The notes beneath the pieces were generated by a model. That model was given only the letters and a program-made list of their open reading frames with translations. It was not told the DNA's origin and ran no database searches. Source: Pseudomonas ceruminis (GTDB lineage: Bacteria > Pseudomonadota > Gammaproteobacteria > Pseudomonadales > Pseudomonadaceae). From it: a DNA stretch of 64,000 bases. Shown piece by piece: positions 56,087 to 64,000 of this stretch; position 1 is the stretch's first letter; the number at the start of each line of letters is the position of its first letter. The position numbers and the translations under genes are program-made. The DNA lies in assembly GCF_021602025.1 (NCBI RefSeq), contig NZ_BQHW01000004.1, positions 281,193 through 345,192 on the forward strand, given 5' to 3'.

Positions 56087-59000
56087 CCAGAATTCGCAGT
56101 TTTACGCGATTCTCACGAACGTGGGCGCCGCAAAGCAGGCCAACGCAGATGCCCTGGGCATCGCTTGGAAAATCACGCAGCTGGCGGTGGGCGATGCCAA
56201 CGGCACCGATCCGACGCCGAGCGCAACACAAACCCGCCTTATCAACGAGTGGCGCCGGGCACCACTCAACCAGTTGAAGGTCGATGACAAAGACCCCTCC
56301 ATCATCGTGGCTGAGCAGGTGATCCCGGCCGACGTCGGCGGTAAGTGGATTCGCGAAATCGGCCTGTACGACGCCGATGGCGACTTGGTGGCAGTGGCCA
56401 ACTGTGCGCCGACCTACAAGCCGTTACTGTCACAAGGCTCTGGCCGTACCCAGATCGTACGCATGAGCCTGGTGGTCAGCAGCGCCGCTAATGTGCAGCT
56501 CAAGATCGACCCCAGTGTGGTACTGGCCACTCGTGAATGGGTGACCGAAGAACTGGCGCGGCAGGACTTCAAGCATTCGGTGTTGGTGGCCACCACGGCT
56601 GGCATCAATTTGAGCGGCCTGCAGACCATTGATGGCGTAGCGCTGACTGCCGGTGCGCGGGTGTTGGTGAAGAACCAGGCCGCTGCCAAGGAAAACGGTA
56701 TTTATACCGTGGTGGCCGGCGGTGCCTGGACGCGCTCCGTCGACGCTGACAGCAATGCCAAGGTGACACCTGGCTTGCTCGTCCTGGTGGAGAGGGGCAC
56801 GGTCAATAGTGATAGCGCCTGGCAGCTGGTGACCGACGCACCTATCAGCCTGGGCGTAACGGCGCTGTCGTTTGAAATGGCCTTTGGCCGCAGTGGTGTA
56901 CTCGCCGGTACCTATCGCAGCGTGCAGGTGGACAAGTACGGCCGTGTGGTTGCCGCGACCAACCCGACTACCGTTGCGGGTTACGGCATTACCGATGTGT
57001 ACACCAAGTCGGAAACCTACAACCGGACCGAAATCGCCAAGGCTATTTCCGATTCGGTCACCAACGCGGTGAATGGCCTGGTGGATTCTGCGCCGGGTGC
57101 CTTGGACACACTGAAAGAGCTGGCCGATGCCATTGGCAACGATCCAAGCTTCGCCACCACCATGGTCAACGAACTGGCGAAAAAGGCGCCGCTGGCTTCT
57201 CCGAAGTTCACCGGCGCGCCAGAGGTACCCACGCCGGCGGCAAGCAGCAAGGGCCTGCAGGCAGCCAACATGGCCGCCCTGGCCACCGCAGTAGCGGCGT
57301 CTGCGCGCCAGTTCAAGTCTGCGGTTATCGGCGTCAGTGGCAATCTGACGCTGACCGCTGCGCAGATGGGTAATGCTGTGCAATTCAACTCCGGCGTGGT
57401 GACCTTGGCCTTACCATCGGTTAACGATGTTGGCAACGGCGCCTCTGTGATGCTGCGCAACCCGTCGACTACTGCGACGCAGACCATCGTAGTGGCCACG
57501 TCGGGCTCGATTGTCGATGCTGGCAGTACGGTCGGATCGATGGCTCTTAAGCCGTTGGAGTGGGTGGAGCTGGTGTCTTCCGGCACGGCTTGGTTTGTGG
57601 TGGGGCGCGGCAAGCTGAAAGAAGTAGCTGAATTGGATTCGCCCAGCTTGACGGGTACGCCGACCGCACCCACGGCTCCGGTCGGTACGGATACGCCGCA
57701 GCTTGCCACAATGGCCGCTCTACTGGCCGCTTTGCAGGCGTTCGGTTTAGGGGGCGATGGCGCCGCCATCACAGATTTCAACGAAGTTACCAAGACGGGG
57801 CTTTATCGGGCCACGGGTACAGCGTTAAACACGCCGTTCGCGAACTCGTCCATGGCGCTGCTGCATATCCAATTCAACCCAACAGGCTGCTTCCAGTTGA
57901 CGGGAGGTTGCAGTAACAACATTGGTAACGCCCGATTGTTCTGGCGCTCGAAGGCGTCCGGCGCGTGGGCCGACTGGCAGCAGGTCGGGCGTTTAGACTC
58001 GCCGGCATTCACAGGGACGCCGGTGGCCCCGACTGCTGCCGTGGGGACCAACACTGGCCAACTGGCTACCATGGCCGCTCTGTTGCAGGGCATCAATACT
58101 TTCAAGCGCAATTACAGCGGTAATGTGGTCGGCGTTGGTGCAGATATCACGCTACTAGGGTCGCAGACGGGATACGCCTTTAATGTGACTGCACCGGTTA
58201 CAGTCTCGCTGCCAACGGCCGCAGATGCGGGATCGGGCGGAACCTACGTTATCCGTAATGTAAGTTCTGGCGTCGTCACCATCAGTGCTCCAGCAAATGG
58301 GAAAATTTTCGAGAAAAACAACACCGTTAACTCGGCTTCTCTTCAAGTTGGCGAATGGGTTGAGCTGCAAGCGTCCACTACGAACTATTTCATCAACAAG
58401 CGCGGCACGCTTAGCGAGATCGGTAAGGTGGTCAGTGACGCTATGGCGTCGTTTGGTATCGGCGGTTACAACGTTAAGTCGGGCGTTGATATCAATACGC
58501 TGACCCAAGGCGGGCTTTCGTATTGCATCAATCCGACTAACAGCCCAGTCGGCACGCAAGGCCAGTCATCGGCGAACGGCTATCTGCTGTCGTTCCAGTA
58601 CATGGATGGAAGCGCATATTGTGCGCAAGTGTTCATTCCATCATTGGTGGGCGCATCGCTGGATACGATGCATTTCCGGCGCATGACTGCAGGCAATTGG
58701 AGCGATTGGCGAGAGTTGGCAAAAACGAACTCGCCCACCTTCACGGGAGAAGCCGTATTTAAGGGCGACAACGTACAGCGCTTCATCCATAGCCTTGGCA
58801 CCTATGGCGTAATTCAGCGAGTCGACAACGGAAACTTTTACTACTTGGTGACTGACGCCGGAAACTCGTCGGGGAACTTCAATTCACTGCGACCGTTCCA
58901 GTTCAACTTGGCTACCGGGGCGGTGACCATGAGCTGCGGCGTATCTGTGCTATCCCCAGCTGACGACGACAACAGCAGTCGAGCGCCTACAACTTTGTGG

Positions 59001-59534
59001 GTTAACAAGAAGGTGGACATGGCCGCGCCTGTGGGTCAGGTCGCTCACTTCGCGCGCAATACGCCGCCGGCCGGCTGGCTCAAGCGCAATGGTGCAGCGG
59101 TTTCGCGTACCACCTACGCCGCGTTGTTCGCAGCTATCGGCACCCAATTTGGTGCCGGCAACGGCTCGACCACCTTCAACTTGCCGGATGACCGCGAGCT
59201 AATTGACCGGGCGTGGACAGACGGCCTCAACGCGGCCGACTCGGGACGAGCCTTGTTCTCGAGCCAGGCCGGCCAGAACGAGTCGCACATCCACGAAGGC
59301 ACGACGAACAGCACCGGCGCGCACACGCACGTCATTACCAATAAGCGTGAGTATGTAGACGGTGTTTCCACTAGCAACGTTAACGCTGTGTATGGCGATC
59401 AAATTATTCAAGGCACAGACACCACTACCACATCAGCTAGCGGCACCCACTCGCACACCCTGACGATCAGCGCGAACGGTGGTAACGAAACCCGCATGGC
59501 TAACCGGGCCTATCTGGCCTGCATCAAGTATTGA
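56079..59534 (+). CDS. Tail fibre protein (gpH-like), receptor-binding
   Basis: 1151 residues, larger than the roughly 700-residue R-pyocin fibre. The N-terminus (YAILTNVGAAKQANADALG, GKWIREIGLYDADGDL) is the conserved baseplate-attachment domain. The middle carries spaced repeats of SPxxTGxPxxPT...QLATMAALL (near nt 57,200, 57,640 and 57,990). Two copies of a beta module (about residues 411-519 and 674-781) each precede a knob-like module (about 554-639 and 792-884). The C-terminus has a collar-type fold (PPAGWLKRNGAAVSRTTYAA) and three His-x-His motifs (SHIHE, AHTHV, THSHT) as in iron-coordinating fibre tips. It sets killing range. Confidence 0.93.
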   Translation: MVDQNSQFYAILTNVGAAKQANADALGIAWKITQLAVGDANGTDPTPSATQTRLINEWRRAPLNQLKVDDKDPSIIVAEQVIPADVGGKWIREIGLYDADGDLVAVANCAPTYKPLLSQGSGRTQIVRMSLVVSSAANVQLKIDPSVVLATREWVTEELARQDFKHSVLVATTAGINLSGLQTIDGVALTAGARVLVKNQAAAKENGIYTVVAGGAWTRSVDADSNAKVTPGLLVLVERGTVNSDSAWQLVTDAPISLGVTALSFEMAFGRSGVLAGTYRSVQVDKYGRVVAATNPTTVAGYGITDVYTKSETYNRTEIAKAISDSVTNAVNGLVDSAPGALDTLKELADAIGNDPSFATTMVNELAKKAPLASPKFTGAPEVPTPAASSKGLQAANMAALATAVAASARQFKSAVIGVSGNLTLTAAQMGNAVQFNSGVVTLALPSVNDVGNGASVMLRNPSTTATQTIVVATSGSIVDAGSTVGSMALKPLEWVELVSSGTAWFVVGRGKLKEVAELDSPSLTGTPTAPTAPVGTDTPQLATMAALLAALQAFGLGGDGAAITDFNEVTKTGLYRATGTALNTPFANSSMALLHIQFNPTGCFQLTGGCSNNIGNARLFWRSKASGAWADWQQVGRLDSPAFTGTPVAPTAAVGTNTGQLATMAALLQGINTFKRNYSGNVVGVGADITLLGSQTGYAFNVTAPVTVSLPTAADAGSGGTYVIRNVSSGVVTISAPANGKIFEKNNTVNSASLQVGEWVELQASTTNYFINKRGTLSEIGKVVSDAMASFGIGGYNVKSGVDINTLTQGGLSYCINPTNSPVGTQGQSSANGYLLSFQYMDGSAYCAQVFIPSLVGASLDTMHFRRMTAGNWSDWRELAKTNSPTFTGEAVFKGDNVQRFIHSLGTYGVIQRVDNGNFYYLVTDAGNSSGNFNSLRPFQFNLATGAVTMSCGVSVLSPADDDNSSRAPTTLWVNKKVDMAAPVGQVAHFARNTPPAGWLKRNGAAVSRTTYAALFAAIGTQFGAGNGSTTFNLPDDRELIDRAWTDGLNAADSGRALFSSQAGQNESHIHEGTTNSTGAHTHVITNKREYVDGVSTSNVNAVYGDQIIQGTDTTTTSASGTHSHTLTISANGGNETRMANRAYLACIKY

Positions 59535-59542
59535 GGTAACCC

Positions 59543-60238
59543 ATGAATGCCGAAGTTATCGAAATGATCGACTCGCCAGCCTTACAGGAGCCGGCCGAGA
59601 TAATGCCCTGGTGGCAACTGCCGGGGGTGATACCGCCGAAACTGTGTAACGTGCATCGCGGTACCGGCGAATTTTTGTGTATCTCTCACGCTGACCCTAG
59701 CCCGCTGGAGCCGGGTGTATGGCTGTACCCGGCCTACAGCTACCCAATAGAACCGCCCGAGTTGGGCGAGGGCCTTGCTGCGCTGATCAATCGCACCAGT
59801 GATGGCTGGGAGTTGGTCGCCGACCATCGTGGCGCCACGGTCTACAGCATCGAAACCGGCGAGCCCCGCCAGTGGCAGGCACTGGGCGATCTGCCCGAGG
59901 GCTATACCCTGCAAGCGCCGTCGACGGAGTTCGACACCTGGGAGGATGACGAATGGGTTCCGGACGAGGCGGCTATAGCTGAGGTGGCGCGCCAGTCGGC
60001 GTACCGCAGACAAGCCATGGCCACCCAGTATGCCACTGCGCGCATAAGCACGCTGCAGGATGCGGTCGAGCTGGAAATGGCTAGCGACGCGGAAACGGCC
60101 GCCCTCAAGGCCTGGAAGGTCTACCGCGTGGAGCTGAGCCGCCTGGATATCACCACCAGCGCGCCTGCCGATGACGACTGGCCGAGCAGCCCCAACGATG
60201 AAGCCTTGGCCGCCTGGCTGGCCTCGCAAACCGCATAG
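59543..60238 (+). CDS. Tail fibre assembly chaperone (Tfa/gpG-like)
   Basis: 231 residues, directly after the fibre gene. Contains RTSDGWELVADHRGATVYSI-type text and a C-terminal DAVELEMASDAETAALKAWKVYRV, the caudovirus Tfa pattern. Such chaperones are specific to their fibre and tend to be exchanged with it. The N-terminal extension, with WWQLPGVIPPKLCNVHRGTG, is not part of the core Tfa domain. Confidence 0.88.
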   Translation: MNAEVIEMIDSPALQEPAEIMPWWQLPGVIPPKLCNVHRGTGEFLCISHADPSPLEPGVWLYPAYSYPIEPPELGEGLAALINRTSDGWELVADHRGATVYSIETGEPRQWQALGDLPEGYTLQAPSTEFDTWEDDEWVPDEAAIAEVARQSAYRRQAMATQYATARISTLQDAVELEMASDAETAALKAWKVYRVELSRLDITTSAPADDDWPSSPNDEALAAWLASQTA

Positions 60239-60264
60239 ACGCCCCGCACCGACGGGGCGTTTTC
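60239..60264 (+). terminator. Intrinsic terminator after fibre chaperone
   Basis: ACGCCCCG, short loop, CGGGGCGT, then TTTCTTTT. Starts straight after the chaperone stop codon. Confidence 0.85.
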
Positions 60265-60282
60265 TTTTCTGCTGTACCACAA

Positions 60283-60300
60283 GGCCCCGCATGCGGGGCC
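60283..60300 (+). repeat. Palindrome before the sheath gene
   Basis: GGCCCCGC-ATGCGGGGCC is an 18-base perfect palindrome, 24 bases before the sheath ATG and 19 after the terminator. It could be a second terminator or an RNA processing site. Confidence 0.5.
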
Positions 60301-60324
60301 GTCTCATTTCTGGAGAATGAATTT

Positions 60325-61491
60325 ATGAGTGGTTTTTTCCACGGCGTTACCGTAACGAGCGTAGACACTGGCGCGCGCAGCATTGCCCTGCCATCGTCCT
60401 CGATCATCGGCTTGGTCGACACTTTCACCCCCGGCGCTGGCGCAACCGCCAAAGCCAATGACCTGGTGCTGATCTCCAGCGAGCGCGAGGCGGTGGCCGC
60501 CTTCGGTGCCGACTCGGCCATCACCAAGGCGTGCCAGGCCGTCTTCACCCGGACCAAGGCGGTAATCGTCGCCTGCGGTGTGGCCAAGCTGACCGACGCG
60601 GCCGAGCAAACCTCGGCCATCATCGGTGGCGTGCTGGCTGACGGCAAGCGTACCGGGCTGCAGGCGTTGCTCGATGGCAAAAGCCGTTTCAACGCCCAAC
60701 CCCGTCTGCTGGTCGCTCCCAAGCACAGCGCGACCGAGGCTGTTGGCACTGCACTGGTAGCCTTGGCGGACAAGCTGCGCGGTATCGCCATCCTCGATGG
60801 CCCCAACACCACCGACGAGGCGGCCATTGCCTACGCCGCCGGCTTCGGCGCCAAACGCGCCTTCCTGGTCGACCCAGGTGTGCAGTACTGGGACAACGGT
60901 GAGCAAGCCACCGTCGACGCGCCCGGCTCGGCCTGGGTCGCCGGCCTGTTTGCCTGGACCGACAGCGAGTACGGTTTCTGGGCCTCGCCGTCGAACAAGT
61001 CGTTCGTCGGCATTACCGGTACGACTCGCCCGGTCGAGTTCCTCGATGGCGACGACGGCTGCCGCGCCAACCTGCTGAACAACGCCAACATCGCGACCAT
61101 CATCCGCGACGATGGTTTCCGCCTGTGGGGCAACCGCACGTTGTCCAGCGACCCGAAATGGGCCTTCGTCACCCGCGTGCGGACCCTGGACATCGTCATG
61201 GACGCAATCCTCTACGGGCACAAGTGGGCGGTCGATCGTTCGATCACCGCGACCTACGTCAAGGATGTCACCGAGGGCCTGCAGGCCTTCATGCGTGACC
61301 TCAAGAACCAGGGCGCGATCATCAATTTCGAGGTCTATGCCGACCCGGAACTGAACACTGCCAGCCAGCTGGAGCAAGGCAAGGTGTACTGGAACATCCG
61401 CTTCACTGATGTGCCGCCTGCCGAAAACCCCAATTTCCGCGTTGAAGTCACCAATCAGTGGCTGACCGAAGTCCTCGATTCCGCCGCTTAA
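60325..61491 (+). CDS. Contractile tail sheath protein (gpFI)
   Basis: 388 residues. Starts MSGFFHGVTVTSVDTGARSI with P2 FI-type sheath text; also GFWASPSNKSFVGITGTTRP and AVDRSITATYVKDVTEGLQA near the C-terminal handshake region. Forms the contractile cylinder around the tube. Confidence 0.95.
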   Translation: MSGFFHGVTVTSVDTGARSIALPSSSIIGLVDTFTPGAGATAKANDLVLISSEREAVAAFGADSAITKACQAVFTRTKAVIVACGVAKLTDAAEQTSAIIGGVLADGKRTGLQALLDGKSRFNAQPRLLVAPKHSATEAVGTALVALADKLRGIAILDGPNTTDEAAIAYAAGFGAKRAFLVDPGVQYWDNGEQATVDAPGSAWVAGLFAWTDSEYGFWASPSNKSFVGITGTTRPVEFLDGDDGCRANLLNNANIATIIRDDGFRLWGNRTLSSDPKWAFVTRVRTLDIVMDAILYGHKWAVDRSITATYVKDVTEGLQAFMRDLKNQGAIINFEVYADPELNTASQLEQGKVYWNIRFTDVPPAENPNFRVEVTNQWLTEVLDSAA

Positions 61492-61504
61492 GGAGCGCAT
61501 TAAC

Positions 61505-62014
61505 ATGGCAATGATTCCCGAAACCCTGGCCAACCTGAACCTGTTCGTCGACGGCGTCAGCTTCCAGGGCGATGTACCCAGCCTGACCCTGCCCAAGCTC
61601 ACCTTGAAGATGGAGGAGCACCGCCCGGGCGGCATGGACATGCCGGTGGAGATGGACCTGGGCATGGAAAAACAGGAAGCCGCCTTCACCACTACCGGTG
61701 TGCGTCGTGAGGCACTGAAGTTCTTCGGCCTGGCCGATGGCAGCGGCTTCAACGGCACCTTCCGCGGTGCCTTCAAGGGCCTCAAGGGCAGGATCAACCC
61801 TGTGGTGGTCACCCTGCGTGGCTCGCTGAAGGAAATCGACATGGGTGACTGGAAATCCGGCGACAAGGCCGAGATCAAACACAGCGTCGGCCTCACTTAC
61901 TACAAGCTCGAAGTCGATGGGCGCCTGGTCTACGAGATCGATGCGCTGGGCATGAAGCGCGTGGTTGATGGGGTCGACCAACTGGCCGCCCAGCGCGCCG
62001 CACTTGGCCTGTAA
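61505..62014 (+). CDS. Tail tube protein (gpFII)
   Basis: 169 residues. MIPETLANLNLFVDGVSFQG, EEHRPGGMDMPVEMDLGMEK and VVTLRGSLKEIDMGDWKSGD are typical of P2 FII tube subunits. Starts 13 bases after the sheath. Confidence 0.95.
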   Translation: MAMIPETLANLNLFVDGVSFQGDVPSLTLPKLTLKMEEHRPGGMDMPVEMDLGMEKQEAAFTTTGVRREALKFFGLADGSGFNGTFRGAFKGLKGRINPVVVTLRGSLKEIDMGDWKSGDKAEIKHSVGLTYYKLEVDGRLVYEIDALGMKRVVDGVDQLAAQRAALGL

Positions 62015-62025
62015 GGAGAACGAGC

Positions 62026-62328
62026 ATGTCTCAAGCGAAAAAGCTTCCACAGTGGCTGACCCTGAGCGCCGACCGCGTCACCGTCCGTTTGTCCCGGGCC
62101 AGCGAGGCCAACGGTGTGCAGGTCGACAGCCTGGCGTTGCGCGCGCCGACTGTACGCGATATCCGCAATGCCCATGCCGGCGGTGCCGCAGATGATGAGC
62201 AGCGCGAACTGAACCTGTTCGCGTCGTTGGCCGAGGTCGGCATAAAAGATCTCGAAGGCCTCGCTGTGAAGGACTACAGCCGCCTGCAGACGGGATACTT
62301 TCGCCTGGTGCAGGACGACGAACTTTGA
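62026..62328 (+). CDS. Tail assembly chaperone gpE
   Basis: 100 residues, P2 gpE family (LSADRVTVRLSRASEANGVQ, LRAPTVRDIRNAHAGG, LFASLAEVGIKDLEGL). In contractile phages gpE and a frameshifted longer form gpE' chaperone the tape measure during tail assembly. It ends CTT-TGA-C, and the E' reading frame continues from that point in the +1 frame. Confidence 0.9.
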   Translation: MSQAKKLPQWLTLSADRVTVRLSRASEANGVQVDSLALRAPTVRDIRNAHAGGAADDEQRELNLFASLAEVGIKDLEGLAVKDYSRLQTGYFRLVQDDEL

Positions 62329-62440
62329 CCCGGCCCGGCAGAAGGCCGCCGCCCGGCGGCTGGCCAAGGAGCTGAACTTTTCCGCGAGCGAAATCATGAC
62401 CATGTCGTACAGCGACATGGTCTGGTGGCTCGCACCGTGA
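62327..62440 (+). CDS. gpE' extension, made by frameshift from gpE
   Basis: In the +1 frame relative to gpE the text from the heptamer on reads DPARQKAAARRLAKELNFSA, then SEIMTMSYSDMVWWLAP and a stop. This is the conserved GpE C-terminal extension. The frame is closed upstream at 62267 and has no ATG, GTG or TTG until 62396, inside the conserved region. It is therefore probably reached only by shifting out of gpE between 62270 and 62328, most likely at the CTT-TGA-C (62323-62329). The coordinates cover the extension after the shift. Confidence 0.8.
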   Translation, partial: DPARQKAAARRLAKELNFSASEIMTMSYSDMVWWLAP

Positions 62441-62453
62441 CAAGGAGGAACGT

Positions 62454-64000
62454 ATGGCGAACACACAGCTGTTCATCCTCGAGCTCGGCGTCACTGTCAT
62501 CCATCCGTTGGGGAGCGCCATCGACCTGCTGCGCCGCGATATCGCGCAGCTGCGCACGCAGGCCGATGTTATCCGCTTTGACAGGCTCATCGGCGAAGTG
62601 ATCCGCCTGGGGCTTGCGCTCGGCGCGGTGCGCCAGATTGAACGGCAGCTGGCGTTGGACCAGGCACAGCAGCATGGGGAGCAGACTACTCGGCTCAATG
62701 ACGAAATCGATGCGGTGGAACGCCTGCGCCAGCACTATCTGCTGCTGGACCAGGTTATCGCCGGCCTATCGCGGCTGAAACCGCTTGAGCCCCAGGCCCC
62801 GGTCTGGCAGCAACACAGGCAGGTCGACGCTGGAACTGACCCGGCGCCGCCCCCTGCCGGGCCACCCGCTAACGCCCCCGCCGTCGCAGCGCCGTGGCAA
62901 CGCGCCGTGCTGGCGGCCGGTGGTCTCGGTTTGACAGCGCTTGCCATCTCTGTCGGTGGGAAAAAGGCCATGCAGCGGCAGCCGGCGCGTACCCAGCGAC
63001 GGCTGGAGAGGGCTACCACCCAGGAGTGGCAGGAGCATCGTATCGATGCTGCCGGAAAGATCGGCAAAGCGCTGATTACCGACGATGACGGTGAAACGAA
63101 AGCGCGCGGCGTGGGTGCCGCCCTGGGCGAGCAGGGCGGGCGTTTGCTGGGTACTGTCCTATCCGTCTTGAGCAGGGGGAAGCTGACCAAAGAACAAGGG
63201 GCCAAGTTTGGCGGCTATCTTGGCGAAGCTGTTGGTGATCTGGCCGGGGGGAGACTGTTCAGATGGATTATGGGGCAGGGCAAACCCAACCCGGACCCTG
63301 ATAGCAGCGCACCTGCAGCCAGTGCGGCAGGCTCAGCCAAACCGGAGCAAACGATCCCTTGGGGACCTGCTGGAATGGAGCCGATGGTGGTCGCTGGTTT
63401 CGGCGCGGCAGGGCTCACTGTGGTCTGTGATTGCTTACAGAAAGGGGGCGACCCGCCGATCAATCCTCAACGTTGGCAAACGCGCCCGCTGGTTGAGCAG
63501 AGGCACCCGCGTAACGAGGCTGCCGGGGATAGTGGCGAGGCGCCGATTGCAGACGAGGCCGCGAAAACAGGTGACCCACTGCTGGGCGCGGCTTCACCAA
63601 CACTGAGCACACGCAAGCAGGCCAGCAAGCAGGGGCGCAGGCGCGAAGGTTATTTTGGCAACGCCGCTGTTGATGACAAGGCCGAACCGGATAGCAACGA
63701 AGCGTTATCTGAGATGGATGCGCGATCGCTGAGCATGGCGCTGGAAGAGCAGACGGCATCCAGTTCCATCGGTGTCTTCGGTTCGTCCACCGCGTTGATA
63801 GCGATGGCCGCAGGGCAGCGCGCTTACAAACAGGCAGAGCAGCCGCCAGCGAACACTTGGCCCTCAATCCCCGGGATGGCCCGTCATGGGGAGGCGCAGG
63901 GGCATATCGGCAGGCTCGATACCATCGGCAGCGTGGCGATCGCCGGCGGCGTTGATGAAGACAAGGCGCGGGGTGTCGGTGCGGCGGTGGGTGGGGTGGG
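62454..64000 (+). CDS. Tail tape measure protein (3' end outside window)
   Basis: At least 515 codons, open to the window end. Starts after AAGGAGG. N-terminal helical region (RRDIAQLRTQADVIRFDRLI, HYLLLDQVIAGLSRLKPLEP), an Ala/Gly-rich hydrophobic segment (about 147-165, RAVLAAGGLGLTALAISVGG), and low-complexity Gly/Ala blocks. KARGVGAAL (near 63,100) and KARGVGAAV (near 63,967) mark an internal repeat. It follows gpE/E', as gpT follows E/E' in P2. It sets tube length. Confidence 0.85.
   Translation, partial: MANTQLFILELGVTVIHPLGSAIDLLRRDIAQLRTQADVIRFDRLIGEVIRLGLALGAVRQIERQLALDQAQQHGEQTTRLNDEIDAVERLRQHYLLLDQVIAGLSRLKPLEPQAPVWQQHRQVDAGTDPAPPPAGPPANAPAVAAPWQRAVLAAGGLGLTALAISVGGKKAMQRQPARTQRRLERATTQEWQEHRIDAAGKIGKALITDDDGETKARGVGAALGEQGGRLLGTVLSVLSRGKLTKEQGAKFGGYLGEAVGDLAGGRLFRWIMGQGKPNPDPDSSAPAASAAGSAKPEQTIPWGPAGMEPMVVAGFGAAGLTVVCDCLQKGGDPPINPQRWQTRPLVEQRHPRNEAAGDSGEAPIADEAAKTGDPLLGAASPTLSTRKQASKQGRRREGYFGNAAVDDKAEPDSNEALSEMDARSLSMALEEQTASSSIGVFGSSTALIAMAAGQRAYKQAEQPPANTWPSIPGMARHGEAQGHIGRLDTIGSVAIAGGVDEDKARGVGAAVGGV

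Noticed and set aside
62396-62440. Independent short gene starting at ATG 62396 for gpE'
   Set aside because: The conserved KELNF block lies upstream of this ATG, so an independent start would lose most of the domain; a frameshift explains it better.

Overview
The window is 64 kb of a GC-rich Pseudomonas chromosome. Gene order (dapE-ndvB; dapC-glnD-map/rpsB-tsf-pyrH-frr-uppS-cdsA-dxr-rseP-bamA-skp-lpxD-fabZ-lpxA-lpxB-rnhB-dnaE-accA-tilS-pyrG; eno-ftsB-ispD; frmA-fghA; ispF-truD-surE-pcm-nlpD-rpoS; rsmZ; fdxA; mutS) and the protein sequences point to the P. putida group. The species assignment is an inference from remembered family sequences, not from a search.

Region by region. 1-14140 is mostly minus strand: lysine/diaminopimelate enzymes DapE, DapD and DapC, the membrane glucan synthase NdvB, the CsdA-CsdE sulfur pair facing its tRNA partner TcdA tail to tail, an ArsC-like protein, a sodium/proton antiporter, the nitrogen sensor GlnD and methionine aminopeptidase. 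14300-39700 is one long plus-strand run for translation (S2, EF-Ts, RRF), UMP kinase and CTP synthase, isoprenoid synthesis (Dxr, UppS, IspD), phospholipid and lipid A synthesis (CdsA, LpxD/A/B, FabZ, AccA), envelope assembly (RseP, BamA, Skp), replication (DnaE, RNase HII), TilS, enolase and FtsB. kdsA, which normally sits between pyrG and eno in pseudomonads, is not there. 39700-42700 is a glutathione-dependent formaldehyde detoxification pair (FrmA, FghA) with a divergent LysR regulator. 42774-47855 is the ispF-truD-surE-pcm-nlpD-rpoS stress/stationary-phase block. The 500-base gap between rpoS and fdxA holds the small RNA RsmZ with an upstream GacA-type box.

51579 to the window end is accessory: a headless P2-type contractile tail cluster (R-type tailocin) next to mutS. 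It has an SOS-type S24 repressor, a leader region with a palindromic operator inside a sigma-70-type promoter, a holin, a collar-like protein, spike V, baseplate W/J/I, a 1151-residue tail fibre, its chaperone, sheath, tube, the tail-assembly pair E/E' and the start of the tape measure (cut by the window end). No integrase, terminase, portal or capsid gene lies between the repressor and the tail genes.

The most interesting signals are in the tailocin. The E/E' tape-measure chaperone pair appears to be joined by a +1 frameshift at CTT-TGA-C, the same heptamer used by the release factor 2 gene, rather than the -1 slip of phage P2. Three intrinsic-terminator-like hairpins lie at module boundaries inside the operon. 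The fibre carries a tandem duplication of a beta module plus knob-like module.
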